DNA of 7,632 nucleotides from an uncultured Tidjanibacter sp. (GCA_934663885.1 CAKUKW010000093.1:1-7632), one strand, 5' to 3'. Shown: positions 1 through 6,930, counted from the first letter of the stretch. The notes: generated from the letters alone by a model not told the origin. Numbers and translations: made by a program.

Positions 1-536
1 CCCACCATATTTTCAGTGACCACGGTCTTGGTATTGAGCGTCTGCGCTTCTACGTCTATGTAAGTAAATGTAACGCCGTATTTAGGAAGGTCGTTCCCCT
101 CGTCCTTAACCGCTGTCGCCCCCGAAGCTGCCGTGATAATATATTTTCCATAGGGGCCGTAGGTAGTGAAGCGGTTCGTTACCTCGAACCTCACGTTACG
201 CTGGATGAGATGTCCCTGCGCGTCGAGCATATAAGATGAACCTATGCCAGGGCTGCCCTGGTTGTAAACCAGCCTGTATGCGTATTTGTTGCCGTAGAAT
301 ACCCATGCCGTTGCGTTGTCGACTTCCATGCCGTGGTTTATTATCGTAAGCTCACCTTTGGAAATATCCTCTGTCTGCAACAGGTATGTAGCTTCCTTGC
401 TCGACGCGGCGATTATGTAATTGCCCGTTTCTTCGTCCCCGCCGTTGTTGTTATTACCCTCTTTTTCGCACGACCCGAGCACCAGCAGGCAGAACGCCGG
501 TACCGCTATGGTACTGATTAAATGTTTGATCTTCAT
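1..536 (-). CDS. DUF4374-like (XusB-like) outer-membrane lipoprotein, N-terminal part only
   Basis: This minus-strand gene starts at the ATG at 536-534 and runs off the left edge; about 178 codons are visible. I translated it by hand. Residues 1-22 form a lipoprotein signal peptide ending in a lipobox (LGSC, Cys23), followed by a polar linker rich in Asn, Gly and Glu. From about residue 39 the protein has the look of the DUF4374 family: NYIIAASSKEATYLL, GELTIINHGMEV, YRLVYNQGSPGIGSSYMLD and YGKYIITAASGA. In that family XusB of Bacteroides thetaiotaomicron is a surface lipoprotein that binds enterobactin-type siderophores and works with a TonB receptor. The gene lies 23 bp after the receptor's stop codon, so the two are probably one operon. 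Family members are usually around 400 aa, so over half is missing here. Family assignment is by recalled motif similarity; the ligand is inference. Confidence 0.78.
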   Translation of the reverse strand, partial: MKIKHLISTIAVPAFCLLVLGSCEKEGNNNNGGDEETGNYIIAASSKEATYLLQTEDISKGELTIINHGMEVDNATAWVFYGNKYAYRLVYNQGSPGIGSSYMLDAQGHLIQRNVRFEVTNRFTTYGPYGKYIITAASGATAVKDEGNDLPKYGVTFTYIDVEAQTLNTKTVVTENMV

Positions 537-559
537 GTTTTCTTTTTTATAGTTGATTA

Positions 560-2947
560 TTATTTACTGAAAAAGTATCTTAGTTTGACATAGAACGCCC
601 TTCCGGCTTTCTGGAGGCTGAAGTTGTCGTAAACCCTTTCATCTGTCAGGTTGCGGCACTCGAGCGATATGTTATACCTTCCTTTCCGGAGGCTGTAGGT
701 GAGGTTTATGTTGTGTGTGAACTGGGAAGGTATCCATTTTTTCGTGTCGGGCCTGCCGTGGGTGATGAAACGAAGAGGAAATTTATGAACGTAAAGGTTA
801 TCGTACGTTAGGGAGAGCGTATTGCCTTTCCTGAGAAAATCCCTGAAGTAGAACGAAACGTCCGTCCCGAAAAACAGATAGGGTATGTTGGGCATGTGCG
901 TCCTGTAGGAAAGGCTCTCTTTGAGCGAACCCTTCTCTTCGTAAGGTTCGTAATCCATTATGTTATGGTTGGTAATATTTCCCCCGAGGGAGAGCTTGTC
1001 CGAATAATTGTACCTTACTTCCGCGTTGAAACCATACGTTTTCACATTGCCGTGATTTACGTTCTGGCCGAAATATTTACCTCCGCTCATCGATACGGTA
1101 GCGCGGCGTATATAATCCTTGGTGTCGCGGTATATCACCCCACCTTCCGCGTACAGGGAGTGTTTCCCCCAGCTTTTTACATACGACAGGCTCAGGTTGA
1201 AGTTATCGCTCCGCTCCGGTTTCAGCCCTATTTCGCCCAACTCGAGGTCTTCGTCCCCGAAAAGTTCTTCGGCAGAAGGTAGCCTCAATGCTTTTTCGTA
1301 GGACAACTTGGCCTGGAAATCGCCCGGGAACCATGTTCCAGCGGCGCCATAACCCATCGCGCCGACACTCTCGGCGAATAATACATAATCATAACCGCTT
1401 GTGGACTGGTTGCGCGGGCCGCTGCTGTACTGGTTGTAATACTTTCCGAACAGCGACACGTTCCACTTTCCTTCGCGTCCGATACGGTACGAGAGTCCCG
1501 TAATGTTTTTGCGTGAAGTCTTATCGAAAGCTGCGGCCGTGGTCGAGTTGTTCCCGGTTCCCGCTGCCGATACTGTGTTGCGTTCGAAACCGGCGAACAG
1601 ATGGTTGAGTACAATGCTATGCATATCCCCTATACGGTAATTGGCGTTGAAGGTCGCGTTGTAGTTGTCCTCGTCGAAAACGGCGTCCTGGTAGGCCTGC
1701 TCCCCGAGTGTGCCGGTGTAATGCTTTTCTCCCCGCCAGTTATAAATATAAGTTGCCGTGTCGAGCAGGTGCCTCTGGTTGCGGTTATAGTTAGCCGTGA
1801 AGGAAATATCGAGCCCTTCCGTAAAGAGGTTGCGCTTGCGGTACCGCACCGATGGCATTACCGACCTGGCCGACTGGTTTTTCTCCCCGAAGACCACCTC
1901 CTGCAGTACGCCGTTCTGTATCTCCCTGTAGCTCTGCGACAGGTTTACCTCCAACACCAGGCGATCGGCGAAACTTTTCCCGACGAGCCCGATTTTTGCG
2001 ATGATGGCTTCGTTGTGGTAGGTATCGTGAAAACGCTTTACCCACTCTTCTGTTCCGTCGGTTATCGTTTGTCCGTCGAAATCTTTTACGGCCGTGTAAA
2101 TCTTATAACTGTTGTCGGAGTAGTTCTGGAAAGCGTTCACCTCGAACATAAACCCTTTATCTGTTGTGTGGCCGGCGTTGATGTAGGATTTGTGGGTGTT
2201 GAAAGAGCCGTAGGAATAGGAGACGTCCACGAAACTCCTGCGCTGGTTACCGGTTACGATATTGACCACTCCGCCCAGGGCGTCCGCACCGAACCCAACA
2301 GGAACCACTCCCCTGTATATCTCTATCCTTTCGGCAAAATTGACAGGTATGTTGTTGATGCCAAACGATGAACCACCTCCGTCCATGGGGATCCCGTCTA
2401 TGAAGAACTTTATATGCTTGCCGCTGAAACCGTCGAGAGAGAACCTGGTGTCGGAGCCCACCCCGCCCGATTCGCGCAGGTTTACGCCCGGGGCTTTGGC
2501 AAGCGCCCCGGCAAGGTCGAGGGTTGTATTGTGCATGCTTTTCGTATCTATAGCTACGGCGTTGTATGCAGATTCCTTTACCCGCCCCACCGCGTCGGCC
2601 TTTATCGTAACACGTTCTATCTGCTGGCTCTCGGGGCTGATAACGAAGTCGAGCCTTTGCCTGTTTCCCGCCGTTATTTTCACGGGTTTTTCTGTGTGTT
2701 CGTATCCCATCGCAGTGATTATCACGGTGTAATTCCCTGCAGGGGCTTTCAGCTCGTATTCGCCTTTGGAGTTTACGGAGCAACCGTAAGAGGTTCCTTT
2801 CAGTGATACGGTGGCGAAATCTATCGTTTCGTTGTCGGATGAAGTGACCGTCCCGTGGAGTTTTCCCCTTTCCTGTGAATATGCCGGCATTGCGAAAGAC
2901 AAGAAAATTATCGGGATGAATATGAATTTTTTTATATATTTCATCAT
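560..2947 (-). CDS. TonB-dependent outer-membrane receptor with carboxypeptidase-D-like N-terminal domain (XusA-like candidate)
   Basis: The 795-aa protein has a signal peptide (residues 1-24, cleavage expected after AYS), a carboxypeptidase-D-regulatory-like beta sandwich (about 28-103, GKLHGTVTSSDNETIDFATVSLKG being cut here to its pattern: G.V....E.I.FA.V..KG), a likely TonB box near 110-117 (IERVTIKA), a plug domain (about 125-233, with APGVNLRES, FIDGIPMDG, ERIEIYRG and ALGGVVNIV) and a 22-strand-type barrel to the C-terminus. The barrel has the usual LPSAEELFGDE and LKPERSDNF patch near 555-582 and ends in aromatic-rich strand FYVKLRYFFSK. It would take a chelate across the outer membrane using TonB energy. 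It is shorter than SusC-type receptors (about 1000 aa) and is paired with a DUF4374 lipoprotein, not SusD, which favours a siderophore or metal chelate over a glycan. Two ATGs (2947 and 2944) are adjacent; either could be the start. Receptor class is certain, substrate is inference. Confidence 0.95.
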   Translation of the reverse strand: MMKYIKKFIFIPIIFLSFAMPAYSQERGKLHGTVTSSDNETIDFATVSLKGTSYGCSVNSKGEYELKAPAGNYTVIITAMGYEHTEKPVKITAGNRQRLDFVISPESQQIERVTIKADAVGRVKESAYNAVAIDTKSMHNTTLDLAGALAKAPGVNLRESGGVGSDTRFSLDGFSGKHIKFFIDGIPMDGGGSSFGINNIPVNFAERIEIYRGVVPVGFGADALGGVVNIVTGNQRRSFVDVSYSYGSFNTHKSYINAGHTTDKGFMFEVNAFQNYSDNSYKIYTAVKDFDGQTITDGTEEWVKRFHDTYHNEAIIAKIGLVGKSFADRLVLEVNLSQSYREIQNGVLQEVVFGEKNQSARSVMPSVRYRKRNLFTEGLDISFTANYNRNQRHLLDTATYIYNWRGEKHYTGTLGEQAYQDAVFDEDNYNATFNANYRIGDMHSIVLNHLFAGFERNTVSAAGTGNNSTTAAAFDKTSRKNITGLSYRIGREGKWNVSLFGKYYNQYSSGPRNQSTSGYDYVLFAESVGAMGYGAAGTWFPGDFQAKLSYEKALRLPSAEELFGDEDLELGEIGLKPERSDNFNLSLSYVKSWGKHSLYAEGGVIYRDTKDYIRRATVSMSGGKYFGQNVNHGNVKTYGFNAEVRYNYSDKLSLGGNITNHNIMDYEPYEEKGSLKESLSYRTHMPNIPYLFFGTDVSFYFRDFLRKGNTLSLTYDNLYVHKFPLRFITHGRPDTKKWIPSQFTHNINLTYSLRKGRYNISLECRNLTDERVYDNFSLQKAGRAFYVKLRYFFSK

Positions 2948-2997
2948 TGCTGGGTAGTCGTTATACGGAATTTATAGCGAATGTTATTAATCCGCTG

Positions 2998-3029
2998 CAA
3001 AATTCAGTAAAACCAGATGTGCGGACAAT
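2998..3029 (-). promoter_or_regulatory. Probable promoter of the TonB receptor operon
   Basis: Read on the minus strand, ATTG (3029-3026) is followed after 20 nt by GAATTTTG (3005-2998). The Bacteroidetes consensus is TTTG, 19-21 nt, TAnnTTTG; the -33 box matches 3 of 4 and the -7 box 5 of 6 fixed bases. Transcription would start near 2990-2994, leaving a leader of about 45 nt before the ATG at 2947. Imperfect match, so moderate confidence. Confidence 0.4.
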
Positions 3030-3102
3030 CCCTAATTGTACGGGATTTTCTGCCATTGAATACCGAGTAATTGTTAATTTGCCGGCTCCGGAGCGGCTAT
3101 GG

Positions 3103-3152
3103 GCGGCCGGAAATGATGATAATGCGGACATTTTATGCTAAACGCCGGCCGC
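3103..3152. repeat. GC-rich 8-bp inverted repeat with 34-nt spacer
   Basis: GCGGCCGG (3103-3110) is the exact reverse complement of CCGGCCGC (3145-3152). The spacer is AT-rich and itself holds a short dyad AATG-CGGA-CATT (3121-3132). On the plus strand the right arm is followed by TTTT (3153-3156), which gives a terminator-like shape, yet no plus-strand gene lies upstream. Role unknown: it could insulate the two divergent units or form a structured leader. Confidence 0.6.
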
Positions 3153-3153
3153 T

Positions 3154-3186
3154 TTTACAGGGTTTTGCCAATATTCCGTATATTTG
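3154..3186 (+). promoter_or_regulatory. Possible distal promoter of the TPR-AraC regulator
   Basis: TATATTTG (3179-3186) is an exact match to the TAnnTTTG -7 box. The best -33 partner is TTTA (3154-3157), 3 of 4, at a spacing of 21 nt. A start near 3192 would give a leader of about 90 nt. The 11-base word CCGTATATTTG (3176-3186) is repeated exactly at the proximal promoter. Confidence 0.4.
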
Positions 3187-3232
3187 TAGAACATAGGATG
3201 CGTGGCATATAGCTCCCGCAAGAAAACTTGCC

Positions 3233-3263
3233 TTTGCTCTGCGCTTAGCTTCCCGTATATTTG
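3233..3263 (+). promoter_or_regulatory. Proximal promoter of the TPR-AraC regulator
   Basis: TTTG (3233-3236), a 19-nt spacer and TATATTTG (3256-3263) match the Bacteroidetes sigma-ABfr consensus at every fixed position. The start would fall about 3267-3271, only 13-17 nt before the ATG at 3284, so the leader is very short. A GGA at 3271-3273 could be a weak ribosome-binding site. The hairpin GCAAG-AAAA-CTTGC at 3218-3231 ends just before the -33 box and might be an operator. Confidence 0.7.
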
Positions 3264-3283
3264 CGTAAAAGGAAGTACCCCGG

Positions 3284-5089
3284 ATGACCGTTATCAGACG
3301 CTACATATTATTCTTTCTCCCGGTATTGCTGCTTAATATCCTTTTCCCTTTCCGGTCGGCGGGGCATACGGTTTCCGACAGTATTTCGGAAATGGACGGG
3401 TATATTAAAGCCCTTGAAAGGGATCCTTACGATATAGAGGTGCTTTCCACCGTCTACAGGCGGTTGACGGCGTCGGGTGATTTCAGCTCGGCGGCCGAAT
3501 ATGCTTACCGCTGGCTGGATAAATGGAGCGAAGATGCGGGAAAAGAGATACTCCTGTTGACCTACGCTAACCTCGGCCAGTGGAATATGGCTTCCGACAA
3601 CGTGGAAGAGGCTAAATATTATCTGGCCGAAAGCATGCACCTGCTCGACGAGCTTTCGGAGAACAGGGACGATCCTTATTACAGGGTCGCCTTTTATATC
3701 GTTTACAACTGCTACGGGGTGTATTACGTGAACGTCGAGATGGACTATCATAAGGCCATAACGTATTTCCTGAGAGGGTTCGAGGTTGCAGAGAAACATG
3801 GCGACCGGGAGCAGTATACCACCCTGGGGTGCAACCTTGTCGTGGCGTATTACCTTCGAAACGATCCTGCGGGGCTTCCTTACGCCCTCAGGATATACGA
3901 ATACGGCGATGTTGTGGGAGACAAATACATAAAGTTCTGCGGCTCTCACGTTACGGCAACCATGTATTATGTTGTCGGTGATTATGTAACTGCGCTCAGG
4001 TATATGGAGGAAGCTTTGGAACTTATGGATAAGTTCTATGACGAAGCGGGGCTGTATACCATGTACGCCGATATTCTGCTGAGGAACGGCATGCCGGATA
4101 AAGCCGAAACATATTACCTGAAAGCGGTCGACCTGGCCGACAGGGGAGTGGCAAGCTCCACTTCGGGCACATCGTCATATCTGTCGTACGGCGAATACCT
4201 TCTTGGGAAAAATCAGTATTCGCAGGCCATAGCAGTATTGCGAAAAGGGGTCGAGATGTCCAAAGACAAGAAAAATACCGTTTTCAGGTATAAACTGTAT
4301 CAAAACCTCTCCTCGGCCTACCGGAGTATAGGCGAAATGGATAAGGCGATGGATTACTATATAATGTTCCATGAAGAATCGGACAGCATCTTCAATGTTG
4401 AGCGCGAACGTTCCATAAATGAGCTTCGCGTAAAATACGAAGCCGAGAAAAAAGAAAAGGAGGTAGAGCAGGGGAAACTGGAACTCATGCAGCAGGACCG
4501 TAAACTGCAGGCCATAGCTTTCGTACTTATAATTATAGTTATTCTTGCGGGGGCCATTTTCATACTTTACCGCCACAAGAACAGGCTTTATATACAGCTT
4601 CTCAAGCAGCATCAGGAAACGCTGGCCAACGAGCGGAAACTCGAAAGGAAAATAGAGGAAATGGAATCGGTGAACGTACAGGAAAGCCGGACGGACGACA
4701 TATCCCCTGCAGCCGGAGCTCTCGCCGATAAAAAGCACGACGAGATATATGCCCGGCTGGAGGAGCTTATGACCGAATCACGCTCCTACCGGGAAAAAGA
4801 CCTTACTGTGGAGAAGGTGGCCAAGATGATAAATACGAACCGTACCTACCTTTCGAGAACAATCAATGAAAAGACGGGGCTTTCGTTCAATTATTATATA
4901 AATTCCTACCGTATCGAAGAAGCGGTGCGGGTGCTCTCCGACCCCGACAACGATATTCCGCTGAAGACCCTCTCTTATGAACTTGGTTTCCATTCGCTGT
5001 CGACTTTCTACAAGCTTTTCAACAGCGTCATCGGAATGCCCCCTTCGAAATTCAGGGAAAAAGCCATAGCTGACCGGGAGGCAGCCTGA
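3284..5089 (+). CDS. Membrane-spanning TPR-sensor regulator with C-terminal AraC-type HTH
   Basis: The 601-aa protein has an N-terminal hydrophobic segment (about 6-25, signal or anchor), a long helical TPR array (about 35-365, including DYHKAITYFLRGFEVAE, VGDYVTALRYMEEALEL, PDKAETYYLKAVDLA, YSQAIAVLRKGVEM and EMDKAMDYYIMFHEE), a charged coiled coil (about 372-407), one clear TM helix (about 410-429, IAFVLIIIVILAGAIFIL), a second coiled coil (about 440-463) and an AraC/XylS DNA-binding domain (about 505-595). Both HTH units are visible: LTVEKVAKMINTNRTYLSR and LKTLSYELGFHSLSTFYKLF, then the family's GMPPSKFREK end. The layout predicts a periplasmic TPR sensor signalling through one helix to a cytoplasmic DNA-binding domain, so a one-component system with no kinase. 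It is divergent from the receptor operon and upstream of the BACON lipoprotein; either may be its target. Ligand or partner unknown. Confidence 0.93.
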   Translation: MTVIRRYILFFLPVLLLNILFPFRSAGHTVSDSISEMDGYIKALERDPYDIEVLSTVYRRLTASGDFSSAAEYAYRWLDKWSEDAGKEILLLTYANLGQWNMASDNVEEAKYYLAESMHLLDELSENRDDPYYRVAFYIVYNCYGVYYVNVEMDYHKAITYFLRGFEVAEKHGDREQYTTLGCNLVVAYYLRNDPAGLPYALRIYEYGDVVGDKYIKFCGSHVTATMYYVVGDYVTALRYMEEALELMDKFYDEAGLYTMYADILLRNGMPDKAETYYLKAVDLADRGVASSTSGTSSYLSYGEYLLGKNQYSQAIAVLRKGVEMSKDKKNTVFRYKLYQNLSSAYRSIGEMDKAMDYYIMFHEESDSIFNVERERSINELRVKYEAEKKEKEVEQGKLELMQQDRKLQAIAFVLIIIVILAGAIFILYRHKNRLYIQLLKQHQETLANERKLERKIEEMESVNVQESRTDDISPAAGALADKKHDEIYARLEELMTESRSYREKDLTVEKVAKMINTNRTYLSRTINEKTGLSFNYYINSYRIEEAVRVLSDPDNDIPLKTLSYELGFHSLSTFYKLFNSVIGMPPSKFREKAIADREAA

Positions 5090-5113
5090 GGGTCGTATTC
5101 GGCGGCCTTTTTA
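5079..5113 (+). terminator. Probable intrinsic terminator of the regulator gene
   Basis: AGGCAGCC (5079-5086) pairs with GGCGGCCT (5101-5108) over 8 bp with a single A-G mismatch, with a 14-nt loop, followed by a run of five T (5108-5112). The left arm overlaps the last codons, and the stop codon TGA (5087-5089) is in the loop. Confidence 0.55.
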
Positions 5114-5154
5114 TTTCCATGAATTCCTATTTTCTAAATTTCCCCCGTCTTATG

Positions 5155-5191
5155 CGTAAAATTTTTACGATTCCGTAAATTGACGGAATCG
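5155..5191. promoter_or_regulatory. Two adjacent dyads, candidate operator for the BACON lipoprotein gene
   Basis: CGTAAAA-T-TTTTACG (5155-5169) is a perfect 7+1+7 palindrome. It shares two bases with a second perfect dyad, CGATTCCGT-AAATTG-ACGGAATCG (5168-5191, 9-bp arms). CGTAAA also recurs directly at 5155 and 5174, a 19-bp period. There is no T-run after the second stem, so it is not a typical terminator. Centres lie at roughly -78 and -60 relative to the start expected from the -7 box at 5228-5235, positions typical of activator sites. The binding protein is not known; the AraC-type regulator just upstream is a candidate. Confidence 0.5.
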
Positions 5192-5227
5192 CAAAACTTT
5201 ATCCTCGGTATTGTGTTTTTCTTGGGT

Positions 5228-5235
5228 TACATTTG
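5228..5235 (+). promoter_or_regulatory. -7 promoter box of the BACON lipoprotein gene
   Basis: TACATTTG fits TAnnTTTG exactly. The place for a -33 TTTG box (about 5203-5208) holds none; the nearest is TTG at 5211-5213, with a spacing of only 14 nt. A start near 5240 would give an AT-rich leader of about 30 nt. The missing -33 box suggests dependence on an activator. Confidence 0.5.
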
Positions 5236-5270
5236 CGTTAAATACTCAATAACCCTAAAATTACACAAAA

Positions 5271-6917
5271 ATGAAAAATCTTAACATTCTTCGATTTTTA
5301 GCAATGGTTGCCATGTCGGCGGCGCTTATTTTCACGGGTTGCAAGGATGATACTCCTCCCGTACCGGATCCGGAACTCTCCATCAATCCTCCCAAAGCCA
5401 CTATCAATTTCGCTACACTGGAGCCGGTAGCCGAAAGTTTCGACGTGACAACCAACCAGGAGACCTGGGCAGTGGCTGTTACGCCGGCTACAGCCACATG
5501 GGTTAAGGCCGAGAAAAAAGCTGACGGCAGCGGATTCACGGTTACCGCCGAGGAAAACCTGGCTCCCGAGGCCCGCGAAGAAGCGACCATTACGGTTACG
5601 GCCGGTACGGCAGAAGCAATATCCATCAAGGCAAACCAGTTGGGCCTCGCCCCGGCTTTTATAATAACACCCGCGCCTGAAACAATGGAATTTACCGCGG
5701 GCGCGACTCAGAGCTACAGTTATGAGATAACCACCAACCAGCAGGAGTGGGATGTGAGCGCTTCGGAAGACTGGGTGGTTATAGAAAAGGATACGGATGC
5801 AAAAACGTTTACCGTGACCGCTAAACTTAATGGTGAAATGACGCCCCGCACCGCTACCGTTACAGCAACTTCCGGCCACGCCGACGATATCTCTTTCGAT
5901 GCCACTCAAAAGGAAATGGAGATATTCATACTTGCTTACGAATATGAAACCGGCTCCAGCGGCAATGCCGATGCAGCATATTATAAGAATGGCAACAGGA
6001 ATGTTATGGCTTCAGGCGCAGGCTGGTTCCCTGGCAGTATGTGGGTTGACGGCGATGACGTGCACGCCGTAGGACGTCTCGGGGGCGCTGGTGCCAGCCA
6101 GGCGGCTTACTTCAAGAATAACGATACACCCAAAGACCTTACTGACCAGTTCGGCAGTAGTATAAACAGTACAGCGAGTGGTGTAGTGATGGACTCAGAG
6201 GGTAACATCTACATATCGGGTAACCACGGTCCGTATTATGTCAACACCGACGACCGTGTCCAGACCAATTATGCCCTTTACTGGAAGAACGAGGAGAGGA
6301 GGGAGCTAACCGAACATCTTGGTTACGGCTCTACTTCCATAATGACAGTAGATGGGGACGATATATATATATTGGGTAAAAACGAAAGCGAGCGCGGTTA
6401 CTGGAAAAACGGTTTGTGGAACGCGATCAATACCATGCCTTTCGCCGACGGAGACGGCTGGGGCGGCACGACCTCGATGATTATAAGGGACGGGAAAATG
6501 TATATCGGTGGTTTCAATACCAATATGACCAGTTATGACTATGAGGCTTTCTATTGGGTCGACGGTACCACATATCGCCTGAACGATATAACCGGTAACG
6601 AAATGATATACGGAATGGACGTTGATAAAGACGGCAATGTTTATCTGGCTGGTTGCACCGGCGGAATAGGTTGGGGCCGTAAAGCGATGTACACCAAGAA
6701 CGGCGAAAAATTCATACTTACCCAGGGTGACGACCAGCTCAACTCCGTCGCATCCAAAGTAAAAATATGGGGCGACGACGTTTATGTGATAAGCTGCGAA
6801 TTCCAGTCCGCAGACAACAAAGTACACGTCGGTAAACTATGGAAGAACGGCCAGCTCATTATGGAAATGGGAACCGGAGTCGGTGCCGTATGGCCTCAGG
6901 ACCTGTTCATACGATAA
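5271..6917 (+). CDS. Surface lipoprotein with two BACON domains and a seven-repeat propeller-like region
   Basis: The 548-aa protein has a lipoprotein signal with Cys24 (IFTGC); the following KDDT resembles the K-(D/E)2 lipoprotein export signal of Bacteroidetes, which predicts surface display. Two BACON-type beta sandwiches follow, about 36-125 and 127-215, each with the matching core DVTTNQETWAVAV or EITTNQQEWDVSA and a final TITVTAG or TVTATSG strand. Residues 217-548 hold seven repeats of the form D-G-D-D-[IV]-Y-x-x-G then A-x-Y-W-K-N-G, with the second element at about 236, 279, 336, 376, 427, 472 and 522. Seven such units suit a seven-bladed beta-propeller whose last strand (WPQDLFIR) joins the first repeat. 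BACON domains are associated with carbohydrate or mucin contact, but no catalytic residues are evident. It has its own promoter and terminator and so is probably monocistronic. Function unknown; binding or adhesion is inference. Confidence 0.9.
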   Translation: MKNLNILRFLAMVAMSAALIFTGCKDDTPPVPDPELSINPPKATINFATLEPVAESFDVTTNQETWAVAVTPATATWVKAEKKADGSGFTVTAEENLAPEAREEATITVTAGTAEAISIKANQLGLAPAFIITPAPETMEFTAGATQSYSYEITTNQQEWDVSASEDWVVIEKDTDAKTFTVTAKLNGEMTPRTATVTATSGHADDISFDATQKEMEIFILAYEYETGSSGNADAAYYKNGNRNVMASGAGWFPGSMWVDGDDVHAVGRLGGAGASQAAYFKNNDTPKDLTDQFGSSINSTASGVVMDSEGNIYISGNHGPYYVNTDDRVQTNYALYWKNEERRELTEHLGYGSTSIMTVDGDDIYILGKNESERGYWKNGLWNAINTMPFADGDGWGGTTSMIIRDGKMYIGGFNTNMTSYDYEAFYWVDGTTYRLNDITGNEMIYGMDVDKDGNVYLAGCTGGIGWGRKAMYTKNGEKFILTQGDDQLNSVASKVKIWGDDVYVISCEFQSADNKVHVGKLWKNGQLIMEMGTGVGAVWPQDLFIR

Positions 6918-6930
6918 TATAGGAATAAAA

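Larger units (their letters stand above)
2948..3283. other. Divergent intergenic control region
   Basis: This 336-bp gap separates the minus-strand receptor operon from the plus-strand regulator. It has no convincing gene. It contains one promoter-like pair facing left, two TATATTTG boxes facing right, a 10-bp perfect palindrome GCTCCGGAGC (3085-3094), an 8-bp inverted repeat with a 34-nt spacer (3103-3152) and a small hairpin GCAAG-AAAA-CTTGC (3218-3231) that abuts the -33 box of the proximal right-facing promoter. The GC-rich centre (about 3081-3152) contrasts with AT-rich flanks. Both divergent transcripts must start here. Confidence 0.85.

Noticed and set aside
1601..2371. 256-codon plus-strand open frame opposite the TonB receptor
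   Set aside because: It is antisense to conserved receptor barrel and plug sequence, has no recognisable domain and no start context. Long antisense frames are common opposite GC-rich codons.
1..2947. SusC/SusD-type glycan uptake pair
   Set aside because: The receptor is 795 aa, not about 1000, and the following lipoprotein reads as DUF4374 with beta-rich repeats, not the helical SusD TPR-like fold. No glycoside hydrolase is nearby.
2947..3141. 64-codon plus-strand frame in the divergent gap
   Set aside because: It begins opposite the receptor's start codon, has no promoter box or domain, and crosses the inverted-repeat island. Composition looks like random translation.
3308..3949. 213-codon minus-strand frame opposite the TPR region
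   Set aside because: The plus strand encodes a clear TPR array here with a promoter and a signal segment. The antisense product has no recognisable features.
5168..5191. Second hairpin in the 5090-5270 gap as a terminator of the regulator gene
   Set aside because: No T-run follows it (the next bases are CAAAAC), and a better terminator with five T exists at 5079-5113. A regulatory dyad is the simpler reading.
5298..5909. 203-codon minus-strand frame opposite the BACON domains
   Set aside because: The two BACON repeats on the plus strand explain the coding signal; the antisense frame has no domain and is Cys- and Arg-rich as expected for a shadow.
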